From NCBI GenBank assembly GCA_002356515.1, contig AP017606.1, positions 1 through 64,000 on the forward strand: a stretch of 64,000 nucleotides of DNA, in the 5' to 3' direction. Under the pieces are notes generated by a model, which had not been told where the DNA came from, searched no databases, and saw only the letters and a program-made list of their open reading frames with translations. The translations under genes and the position numbers were made by a program. This DNA comes from Mesorhizobium loti (GTDB lineage Bacteria > Pseudomonadota > Alphaproteobacteria > Rhizobiales > Rhizobiaceae). Every line of letters starts with the position of its first letter. Within the stretch, counting starts at the first letter, position 1. Of the stretch, positions 17,864 to 26,600 are shown piece after piece.

Positions 17864-18619
17864 ATGGCTGCTATTTCCGACCCCGAACTAGCGACTCTTT
17901 CTGCTCGTTCACGTGGATTTTTCACGCACGCTGAGTTATTTGCTCCCGGGTTCTCCGATGCGATCTTGGTGCGCGGCAGGTTTGATCACGAAAGCTATAC
18001 AGATGACCTATTTAACCTGCTAGCGTTACACTGCCCCGCCAGTCTGTCTGCAGCGGTGTCCATGCGCCGTGCTGAGTTCTTAGCCGGGCGAGCGATGGCA
18101 TACGCGGCATTGCGGGCGCTGGGTCAAGCCGCTGCTGAGATTCCAATCGGCCCAGGCGGGGCTCCACTCTGGCCCCCGTCTTCCGCTGGTTCAATAACCC
18201 ATACGCGTGGGCATTGCGCTTGTTTCGCCATCGCCGGTGGGAATTGGCGGGTAGGTGTCGACGTTGAGGCGCTGGCCAGCGGTGATGCTCTGGATGCGAT
18301 TCTAAACATGACCACCAATGAGGATGAACGTGCCTTGATCGCTAGACAAGTGGTCCTCGCTCCAGACTGGCTGGCGAGCCTGGTTTTTTCGGCCAAAGAA
18401 ACACTCTTCAAAGCGCTCTATCCTGTGGCAAGGCGCTTTTTCGGATTCGACTGTGCAGAGTTACGAACGACGCCCAGAAACGGGCAACTCCGACTGCATC
18501 TAACACAAACTATCTGTCCCGAATTGATCGAGGGTCAGCACTATGACATTCGTTTTAGCATCGCTGCTGGCCATGTGTTGACCTGGTTGGCAGTAACACA
18601 CCAGCATGTGTCAATGTAG
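17864..18619 (+). CDS. 4'-phosphopantetheinyl transferase (EntD/Sfp type)
   Basis: A 251-residue PPTase that would convert apo carrier proteins to the holo form using coenzyme A. All hallmarks are visible: RRAEFLAGR (Arg76), the WPPSSAGSITHT substrate loop with the conserved His, VGVDVE (Asp133, Glu135) and FSAKETLFKALYP (Glu179, Lys182), which give the Mg2+ and CoA sites. The order of motifs and the length fit the EntD-like subgroup. It is the first gene of the biosynthetic block and the obvious activator of the NRPS and PKS carrier domains 4-10 kb downstream. An IS110 element now separates it from the rest of the cluster. Confidence 0.92.
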   Translation: MAAISDPELATLSARSRGFFTHAELFAPGFSDAILVRGRFDHESYTDDLFNLLALHCPASLSAAVSMRRAEFLAGRAMAYAALRALGQAAAEIPIGPGGAPLWPPSSAGSITHTRGHCACFAIAGGNWRVGVDVEALASGDALDAILNMTTNEDERALIARQVVLAPDWLASLVFSAKETLFKALYPVARRFFGFDCAELRTTPRNGQLRLHLTQTICPELIEGQHYDIRFSIAAGHVLTWLAVTHQHVSM

Positions 18620-18772
18620 CGGACTCCGGCTGATACATTGTTAAGACTCCAGAAGCTTCGGAACCAGGGCCCTAGGCGGCTGCCGTCCGCCGCCGCGCCC
18701 GTCGATCAGGATAGCGCGTCTCCAGCAATACCACGCGGTGGTATGAGATACCTTGTGTCCAGCCTTTTTTTT

Positions 18773-19975
18773 TCACGCCGTGATTTTGATGGCCGCGCGA
18801 CGCTGTTGAGGGTCGTAGAGCGCCTTGTTGCGCCACGCCCTCCAGAGGACTTGAAGCCATGCTCGGGCGAGAATTCGAACAGCGTGCGGGTGCTTGCAGC
18901 CACGGTCACGGGCTTTGCGATAGACGGCCGCGGCCCAAGCGGAGGCGTGACGGGAGTTGTCGGCAAAGCAGGTGAACGCCAATCTCAGGTTCTTGTTGCA
19001 GGCCCATCGGAACACAACGCCTCGGCTTTTGCCGGAGGCGTGGGTCACGGGACAGACGCCGGCCTCGGCGGCAAGTTGGTCCTGCATCAGGAAGCGCTCG
19101 CGCACGTCGCCGAGCTCAGCGAGGATCTGGGCGGCGCAAATGCGGCCTGCGCGCGGGAACGACATGACGATCTTGCCGTCGGGCAATTGGGCGACGGCGT
19201 GCTCGATGTGCGAGGACAGCTTGGCGATCTCGCAGACGAGGCGTTCGGGAATGGCGACCAATGCGCCGGCCAGCTCGCCTTTGGCGCCGGCCTCGGCGTC
19301 ACCGGCCAGCCCTGTCGGCGCGGCTCGCAGTCGGGCCAGCAGGTCGGCCGGCGAACGGCGCCCACGGTCGGCGTGTTGCGCCATGAAGCTAGCCAGACGT
19401 TTCTCGCCCAGGCGGCTGGCGCTGTCGGGAGTGGGATAGCGACCGACGAAGGCGAGCGCGATCGGGCTGTCGATGGCGGCGAAAATGGCGACTGCCCCTG
19501 GCCAGAAGCCTTCGAGCAGATTGCGGAGCTGGTTTGCCAATGCGACACGCTGGGCCACCAGGTCGTCGCGGCCGCGGACCAGGGCGCGCAACGCCAGGAA
19601 GTCATCGGAGACCGGCACAAGAGGCCGGAAGCGATGTCCGTCGGTGCGCAAGATGTCGGCCAACATGAAGGCATCGCCCGGATCGCTTTTGCCACCGGCG
19701 GCGTGGTACCGCGGCCTGCAGGCCTTGACGACGTTCGGATGGACCGGGATCACGGGATACCCGGCCTCTACCAAGGTATCGACGCCCAGACCGGGTCGCT
19801 CGATGGCAATACGCAGTTCGGCTGGCGCCGCCACGCGCTTGGGCCGGCCTACCATGTCAGCCAGCCCAGCCGAATCGTGGCGGACATCGAGACGCACGAG
19901 GACCGGGTCGACGCCGTCAATAACGCACATGGCATGGCTTACGCCGCCCCAGTCCAAACCTGCGTGAAATGGCAT
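18773..19975 (-). CDS. IS110-family transposase (intact)
   Basis: A 400-residue DEDD transposase: FHAGLDWGGVSHAMCVID with the first Asp, the second acidic segment KSDPGDAFMLADILRTDGHR and a C-terminal transposase_20 domain with MSFPRAGRICAAQILAELG, AGVCPVTHASGKSRGVVFRW and the catalytic Ser region. It is full length for the family and has no frameshift. The gene is antiparallel to the biosynthetic genes and separates the PPTase from the GntR regulator. In IS110 elements the 5' non-coding end encodes the bridge RNA; the corresponding interval here is about 19976-20250. Element ends were not determined, since IS110 lacks clear terminal repeats. Confidence 0.9.
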   Translation of the reverse strand: MPFHAGLDWGGVSHAMCVIDGVDPVLVRLDVRHDSAGLADMVGRPKRVAAPAELRIAIERPGLGVDTLVEAGYPVIPVHPNVVKACRPRYHAAGGKSDPGDAFMLADILRTDGHRFRPLVPVSDDFLALRALVRGRDDLVAQRVALANQLRNLLEGFWPGAVAIFAAIDSPIALAFVGRYPTPDSASRLGEKRLASFMAQHADRGRRSPADLLARLRAAPTGLAGDAEAGAKGELAGALVAIPERLVCEIAKLSSHIEHAVAQLPDGKIVMSFPRAGRICAAQILAELGDVRERFLMQDQLAAEAGVCPVTHASGKSRGVVFRWACNKNLRLAFTCFADNSRHASAWAAAVYRKARDRGCKHPHAVRILARAWLQVLWRAWRNKALYDPQQRRAAIKITA

Positions 19976-20379
19976 ATGACCTTCTCGGATTGCTTAAAAC
20001 TCACCCGAGCTGGGAGATCGTACGGATCGCTCACTGACAGGCGCTCTGCTGGCCAGCACTGGCGCTTCACCCTGTGGTCCCTCGCGGTCTCCCGGCACCT
20101 GCCGCGCGGCGGTCTCACACGGGCCGTCAACCGGCAAGCGCGCTTGGCCGTCACTGCAGATGCTCGGGCTGGCGGATGCTACGCCACTTGATCGCTTCGC
20201 ACCCGCCAGCCCTGCTGTGCCACGCGTTTGCGATGCGGCCGCACTTCGTGCGTGGACCAGCGGACCAGGGTTCGGGTGGGCTGGTGCCCCGCCGTTTTGA
20301 TGCAGCGTGAAACGTGTTCACAGAGGCTTTCGAAGCACCCATTCCTGATGTCATCCCCAGTATTTGGAGATCATGCCAA

Positions 20380-21105
20380 ATGGCGACAAAAACCTTGAAG
20401 TACCAGATACCACCATTGAACGCTTCCCCGAGTTCGGCGATTGAGCATGTCTATGCCGAACTGAAGAACGCTTTGATGTCCGGGGAATTTTCGCCCGGGC
20501 AGCCGATGCGTCTCGGAGAACTGGCTGTCGCATTCGGCACAAGCCACATGCCGATCCGCGAGTCGCTCAACCGGCTCAGCGGCATCGACATCCTCGAACG
20601 GGCGCCGCGTCAGTCCGCGCGCGTTCCAATAATCACTGCTAAAGGCCTACGCGATCTTCTGGAAGTGCGCCTTCTGAACGAAAGGCAGGCCATCATCTGG
20701 GGGGCAAAGAAATCTACCGGGAAGAGCCTGAACTATATCAGAGAAATCAATGTCAAGATGGATCAACTCAATCTGGGGAAGAACGCTGAAGTGAAGAAGT
20801 ATCTGAAACTGAACCAACTGTTCCATTTTGCCGTTTACAACCTCTCTCAGAACAAAGTCTTGATGAACACGATCGAGACGCATTGGCTTCATGCGGGCCC
20901 GATCCTCAGCCTGAGGCGAAAGGAACCAAATTTTGCTCCGGGCCACCATAATCATCGCGAAATCATCGACCAGTTGGAGAAGGGCAACGGCTTGGCAGCC
21001 GCCGACGCCCTCGAGCGCAACATCATAGAAGCGCATGAGCAGATTTTTGCGATTCTTGACAAGTCCGACCTGAAGGATCGTGCGGGAAATAGGGTCGGTG
21101 CCTAG
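20380..21105 (+). CDS. GntR/FCD-family transcriptional regulator of the NRPS-PKS cluster
   Basis: A 241-residue FadR-type regulator. The winged HTH (about 20-85) reads EHVYAELKNALMSGEFSPGQ and ELAVAFGTSHMPIRESLNRL; the FCD domain follows with LNQLFHFAVYNLS and GHHNHREIIDQL as metal/ligand segments. It is clearly paralogous to the regulator at 3503-4192: the two share almost the whole recognition helix. The ATG at 20380 (ATGGCGACAAAAACC) is preferred to a further upstream GTG. It lies directly ahead of the NRPS gene. No TTGATC-N3-GATCAA palindrome is visible near it, so its own operator is not identified. Confidence 0.88.
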   Translation: MATKTLKYQIPPLNASPSSAIEHVYAELKNALMSGEFSPGQPMRLGELAVAFGTSHMPIRESLNRLSGIDILERAPRQSARVPIITAKGLRDLLEVRLLNERQAIIWGAKKSTGKSLNYIREINVKMDQLNLGKNAEVKKYLKLNQLFHFAVYNLSQNKVLMNTIETHWLHAGPILSLRRKEPNFAPGHHNHREIIDQLEKGNGLAAADALERNIIEAHEQIFAILDKSDLKDRAGNRVGA

Positions 21106-21584
21106 CTTAGGTAGGAACGCGGAAGCGTGCCTCGGGATGGTAACAGCTAGTATCCCTTGCTCGTCGAAGGCCATGCACGCAATTGCGGCTGTCGAATGCG
21201 GCCGGCATGGGGGAACCGATATTTCGGCGAAATCCAGCCGCCGCACGTCAGGCTGATCGCAACGTCATCGCCGCACCACCCCCTCTGGAAATGCGGTCGT
21301 TTGAAGCCTGCATCTGCATACCCATGGGACGGGCGGCCACCTGATAGACAAGTCTTCACCGAGTGGTTGTGGCGTAGCCACAAATACGGATGCGTCTTTC
21401 TTATGCCTTCGAGACCGGCAGCGAGCTGCCCCGAGGAAGGACTACTGCATCCGGCGAAACTCGCACGCCTCGACCAAGATGTTAAACAAATGTGAAGTTT
21501 TGTTGAAAGGATTGACTGTGTAACTTGTCACGCATACACCGAAGCAAAGCCGTTTGGCAGTGTCCTCGCATTCTGAGTGAAAAG
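21106..21584. other. intergenic region before the NRPS gene
   Basis: No convincing gene. A TTGACT near 21510 could be a -35 element of the NRPS promoter. I searched for the hyuA-type palindrome and for other perfect inverted repeats over 7 bp here and saw none. Confidence 0.4.
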
Positions 21585-23522
21585 ATGCAGAGTTTAACAA
21601 GGGCCGCAGGTCCGTCAGATCGGACCATTGCAGCTTCCGTGCTTTGGTATGCATCCGAATTTCCTCGTCGTCCTGCTGTCATTTTCGGAACAGAGGCGAT
21701 CAACTACATGGATTTGTGGCTGCGAGCCTGTGAGATAGCTCGTGCCCTAAAAACTGGACGTGAAGCGGGTTTGGACCGCGTGGCCCTTTATTTTCCCATC
21801 GGTATTGACCGGATCGCGGCGATCCTCTGCTGTCAAATCCTAGGTGTTTCCTACGTTCCTGTGGAACCAAATCTTCCAGCGAGTCGCATTCGCGAGATGC
21901 TTGCGCAAGCGGATCCGAGCGTGCTCCTCAGTTCATCGGCCATCTGTTCGGCGATCCTCAAGGAGGTCTCGTCGTGCCCGACAGTGATGGTCGAGGAAGT
22001 TGGAGTGGGCGCCGCTGATCGTGGATCGTTGAGCCGAGATTTGGCGCTGCCGCCGAAGTCCGGTGGCTACGTTATCTTTACCTCGGGTTCGACTGGCAAG
22101 CCGAAGGCAGTCAACATGGGAGGAGCAGCACTTCAAAACCTCGTGGACTGGCAGATCGAACTTTCGACGCTGTCAGACAATGCGGCAACGGCTCAGTTCG
22201 CCCCCATTTCGTTCGATGTATCGTTTCAGGAGATATTCTCCACGCTCTGTTCTGGTGGGAGTATCGTCCTCCTAGCGAATGAACAGCGGATCGACCCCGA
22301 TTTGCTTTCGGACGAGATACTGCGTGCCCGGGTGGAGCGATTGTTTCTGCCATTTATCGCTCTCCAACAATTGGCGTCGAATTGTGTGGAGCGCAATTTG
22401 TTTCCCGACAGTCTACGGGAGATCCACACCGCCGGCGAACAACTCGTGGTCTCTTCCGCTTTGCGCGAGTTTTTCATCAAGCTCCCCCAGTGTCGGCTCT
22501 TCAATCAATATGGTCCCTCCGAGACACACGTCGTCACCTGTCACGAGCTTGATAGCAATCCAGCGGAATGGCCTAGGTTACCGCCTATCGGTCGGCCTCT
22601 ACCGAATGTCGTACTGTTCATTTTAGGTGAAGATGGCCGACCGGTGAGGTTAGGAGAGGTGGGAGAGTTGTATATTGGTGGCGTCTGCCTCGCGCAGGGG
22701 TATTTCCAGGACAAGGAGCGAACAGACGAACGGTTCATGACTATAGATATTAACGGCACGCTAACGAGATTGTATCGGACCGGCGACTTTGCGACATCAG
22801 ATGAAAGTGGTTGTTTTTTCTTCTGTGGTCGCCGAGACCACCAAATCAAGATCGATGGCTACAGGGTTGAACTTGGGGAAATTGAGAGCGTTATAGCGGA
22901 TCACCCAGACGTAGCCGAAGTCGCCGTGGTTTTCGATCGTGATGCAAATGGAACGGGACGACTGATCGCCTGCCTGACGAGCAAAGATGGGGCGCCAACC
23001 GACTGTCTCGAGACAGTAGTTCGCGCCCATGTCCGTGAGAAGCTCCCTGGCTACATGGCGCCAGACCGTGTCCAGATCATCGGCGCGATGCCTAAAACTG
23101 CGAGTGGCAAGGTCGATCGGAAATCAATCGCGGAAAGGCTGTGTGCCGAAAAGGTCAACCCCTCGGCACCGCCTGTCGAGAAGCCAGCCTGTGCCACTAC
23201 GAGCGGATCGGTGAAGAACAGCGATCTGTGCGGCGCGATCACCTCTTACTGGCGGGAGCTCCTGGACCACCCCTTGCTCTCGGACTCGGATAATGTGTTC
23301 GATTTTGGCGCGCGTTCGATCATGGTCCCGGAGCTTCAACGCCGCCTTCGCCGTCAATTCGGGATTAGCATGCCCGCGATCTTGGTCTTCCGGCATCCTT
23401 CGCCGAGGGAGCTTGCAGACTTTTTATCGCGAAGATCGGTGAAGGGCGATGCATTGAACACTACGTTGGCTGGTCTCGCAAACCGGCGTGTGTCGACCAA
23501 AAGACGCGCTTCTCCGCGCTGA
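21585..23522 (+). CDS. nonribosomal peptide synthetase, A-PCP loading protein
   Basis: A 645-residue NRPS protein with an adenylation domain (about 1-515) and one carrier domain (about 548-615). It has no condensation domain. Core motifs: A3 YVIFTSGSTGKPKAV, A4 FDVSF, A5 NQYGPSET, A7 YRTGDF, A8 GRRDHQIKIDGYRVELGEIE, A10 PKTASGKVDR with Lys509. The carrier motif is DFGARSI with Ser578. Pocket residues readable from GrsA-type alignment start Asp-Val-Gln; I cannot name the amino acid. ATG 21585 is chosen over an in-frame TTG at 21525. The Arg-rich tail may dock to the PKS. Base composition is visibly less GC-rich than the PKS gene 88 bases downstream. It should load one amino acid for extension by the PKS. 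Confidence 0.92.
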   Translation: MQSLTRAAGPSDRTIAASVLWYASEFPRRPAVIFGTEAINYMDLWLRACEIARALKTGREAGLDRVALYFPIGIDRIAAILCCQILGVSYVPVEPNLPASRIREMLAQADPSVLLSSSAICSAILKEVSSCPTVMVEEVGVGAADRGSLSRDLALPPKSGGYVIFTSGSTGKPKAVNMGGAALQNLVDWQIELSTLSDNAATAQFAPISFDVSFQEIFSTLCSGGSIVLLANEQRIDPDLLSDEILRARVERLFLPFIALQQLASNCVERNLFPDSLREIHTAGEQLVVSSALREFFIKLPQCRLFNQYGPSETHVVTCHELDSNPAEWPRLPPIGRPLPNVVLFILGEDGRPVRLGEVGELYIGGVCLAQGYFQDKERTDERFMTIDINGTLTRLYRTGDFATSDESGCFFFCGRRDHQIKIDGYRVELGEIESVIADHPDVAEVAVVFDRDANGTGRLIACLTSKDGAPTDCLETVVRAHVREKLPGYMAPDRVQIIGAMPKTASGKVDRKSIAERLCAEKVNPSAPPVEKPACATTSGSVKNSDLCGAITSYWRELLDHPLLSDSDNVFDFGARSIMVPELQRRLRRQFGISMPAILVFRHPSPRELADFLSRRSVKGDALNTTLAGLANRRVSTKRRASPR

Positions 23523-23610
23523 TCCTGGGCAGCGATGACCCCTCCAGCAGATCAGATTAGCGCGCTCCGGAAGCCAAAAAGCAGATAAACGGACCAGCGA
23601 CGAGGCAAAA

Positions 23611-26600
23611 ATGAACGGCCCCATTCACAGAGCTACCCCCATCGCGATTATTGGAATGGCCTGCCGGTTCCCCAATGCTGATACGCCCAAGGCATTCTGG
23701 GAAAACATTGTTGCCGGGCGCGAGAGCGTTCGTGAGTTGTCGGATGTTGAACTCGCCGGCGCGGGCGTCGAGCCCGAGGAGTGGGAAGCGGACGATTATA
23801 TCCGCCGCGGCGCCCCTCTTACGGGCCTCGGCTACTTCGACGCTGACTTCTTCAGCATCACGCCTCGTGAGGCGGCTCTCCTCGATCCGCAGCACCGACT
23901 ATTCCTGGAAAACATTTGGCACGCCATCGAAGATGCTGGCTACGCCGTCCGTTCGACCGAGATGACGACGGGCATCTATGCTGGCTCCGGCCCGAGCAGC
24001 TATTTCGCCAGATGCGTAGCCGGCTTGCATGATTTCCGCAAGGAAGGCATGCTCGACTCCATGTCCGGCTTCCAGGCCATGCTGGGAAACGACAAGGATT
24101 ACCTGGCGACTCGGGCGGCCCATCGCCTCAACCTCATCGGTCCCGCCATCAACGTCCAAACAGCTTGTTCAACCTCACTCGTAAGTCTCCATCTAGCCTG
24201 CAGCGGTCTTCAGAACGGCGAATGCGACCTGGCGCTGGCGGGCGGTGTCACGGCAATCGTTCCCGACGGTGCTGGCTATCGCTATCAAGAGGGCATGATC
24301 TTGTCCCGCGACGGGCACTGCCGTCCGTTCGATGCCGATGCCAGCGGCACGGTGTTTTCGAGTGGCGTCGGTGTGCTTGCGCTTCGAAGACTCGATGACG
24401 CGCTTGCCGATGGTGATACCATTCACGCTGTTATTCGCGGTTCGGCGATCAACAATGATGGAAACGACAAGATCAGCTTCTCGGCGCCGAGCATCGAGGG
24501 CCAATCGAGCGTCGTCGCAAGAGCACTGATGAACAGTTCAATCGCGCCGGAAACGATTTCCTACATGGAGACTCACGGAACGGGCACGAAACTGGGTGAT
24601 CCGATCGAGATCGAAGCCCTCCGCGAAGTCTTCGCCGGCTTTCCGGCGGACGTCGCACCGATCACCCTTGGTTCGGTGAAGGCCAATATCGGCCATACGA
24701 TCGCCGCTTCCGGCGTCGCGGGTGTTATCAAGACCGTCATGGCACTGAAGTCGCGAACCTTGCCGCCAGCGGTCAATTTCAAGACGCCCAATCCGGAAAT
24801 CGACTTCGATCGCCTTCCCTTCGCCGTGCCGGCGAGCGCTGTGCCCTGGAAGTCCGAGGGTCCGCGACGCGCGGGCATCAGTTCGTTCGGCGTGGGCGGA
24901 ACGAATGCCCATGTCATTTTGGAGGAAGCACCGGGCCAGACGAACGGTTCATCTCAGCCGGACGATACGCCGCACCCCCCCGACGTACCTCGTACGCTGA
25001 ACATTTCGGCACGCACGCCACAGGCCCTGGCCACCGTGGCCAAGAGTTTTGCCTTGCGACTCGATATGGCACAGCCCGACGAGCGCGACACCATCTGCTT
25101 CACCGCGAACACCGCCCGCCGCGCTTTTGAGTATCGGCGTTTCGCGACCGGTCGGACAACTAGGGAGTTGGCCGAGAGTCTTCGCGCAAGCGATCATGCC
25201 CGCGTCGATGTCTCCAAACACGTGGTTCCCGCCGCCCTGTTCACCGGACAGGGCGGCCAGGGCGAAGCTATGGGGCGCGGGCTCTACGAGAGCGATCCGA
25301 TCTTCCGCAAAGTCTTCGACGCCTGTGACGCGGTGGTCGCACCGCTTCGCAAACACGGATTGGGCGACATCCTTTACGGCGACGGGACGCTCGCCCATTT
25401 CGTTCACGACACCGAATATACCCAGCCCGCCCTGTTCGCGATCGAACTCGCACTCGCCCGAGTTCTCGAGGCTAGGGGCTTCGTCCCAGAGATCGTCATG
25501 GGACACAGCATTGGAGAATACGTGGCGGCCCATCTTGCCGGCGTGTTCTCACTCGAGGACGGGCTAAAGCTGATCACCAAGCGCGGCGAACTGATGGGTC
25601 GGCTTCCTCGCAATGGCGGCATGGTCGTCCTGACGGCTGATCCGGACACAGCCACTCAGATGATCCGGGACAGCGAAGTCGAGCTCGCCATCGCGGCCGA
25701 GAACGGACCAACCAGTACGGTGGTCGCGGGCGAGACTGACGCACTTGAAACGCTGATCAAGGTCGCCAAGGAAAAAGGCGTCCGCACGGCGCAGTTGAAG
25801 GTCTCGCACGCCTTTCATTCGCATCTCATGGATCCAATCCTCGAACAGTTTGAGGCGTTCGCGAGCACCCTCGATTTTTCCAAGCCCGACGGCCGACTGA
25901 TAAGCGCGAAGACTGGCAAGGTCGCCGGCGAGGAAGTCGCCGATGCGCGCTATTGGACCGACCACGTTCGCCAGCCCGTCCTGTTCCATCAGGGCATGAT
26001 GACTGCGCAGGAAATTGGGGCGAATCTCTTCCTCGAAATCGGACCGCACCCGGTCCTCACGCCGATGGCGCAGGCGGCCCTAGATGGCATTGCCTCGCAG
26101 TCGCAATTCGTCTCGAGCCTCAATCGCACCCGCAACGACGAAGAGGTTCTCGCCGAGACGGCGGGCCGCCTTTTCCTCGCCGGCCTTACGATCAATACGC
26201 TCATCGATCTGCCGGATAATGAACGCCGGCTCGTCGATCTTCCGCTCTATCCCTTCGAACGTCAGCATCACTGGATCGAAACGAGAGCGAGCGACCGGCT
26301 GGCATGGCACTGCCGCCGCGAATGGCACGCGGAAAAGCAGTCAGCGCCGCAACCGCCGAAAGACAAGGCCCTCTGGATTATCCTGGGCAATGCCCTTGGT
26401 CTCGCCGGACGCTTAGCTCAGGCGATCGAGAAGCGGGAAGGGCCGGAACAGACAGCGGTCGTTCTTTCGAATGTCGACACAGGTCTCACAGGCGGTGTGC
26501 TCGACGCGCATGTCGCGGGGATCATCGTCACCCCTGAGAGCGCGGAAGGCGCGTCAAGTGGACAGATCGGCGAGGCGGCGCACAGCCACGCCGCCACCCT

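Noticed and set aside
18638..20191. Plus-strand frame of 517 codons opposite the IS110 transposase
   Set aside because: It is the mirror of a well-conserved transposase gene and has no domain similarity.
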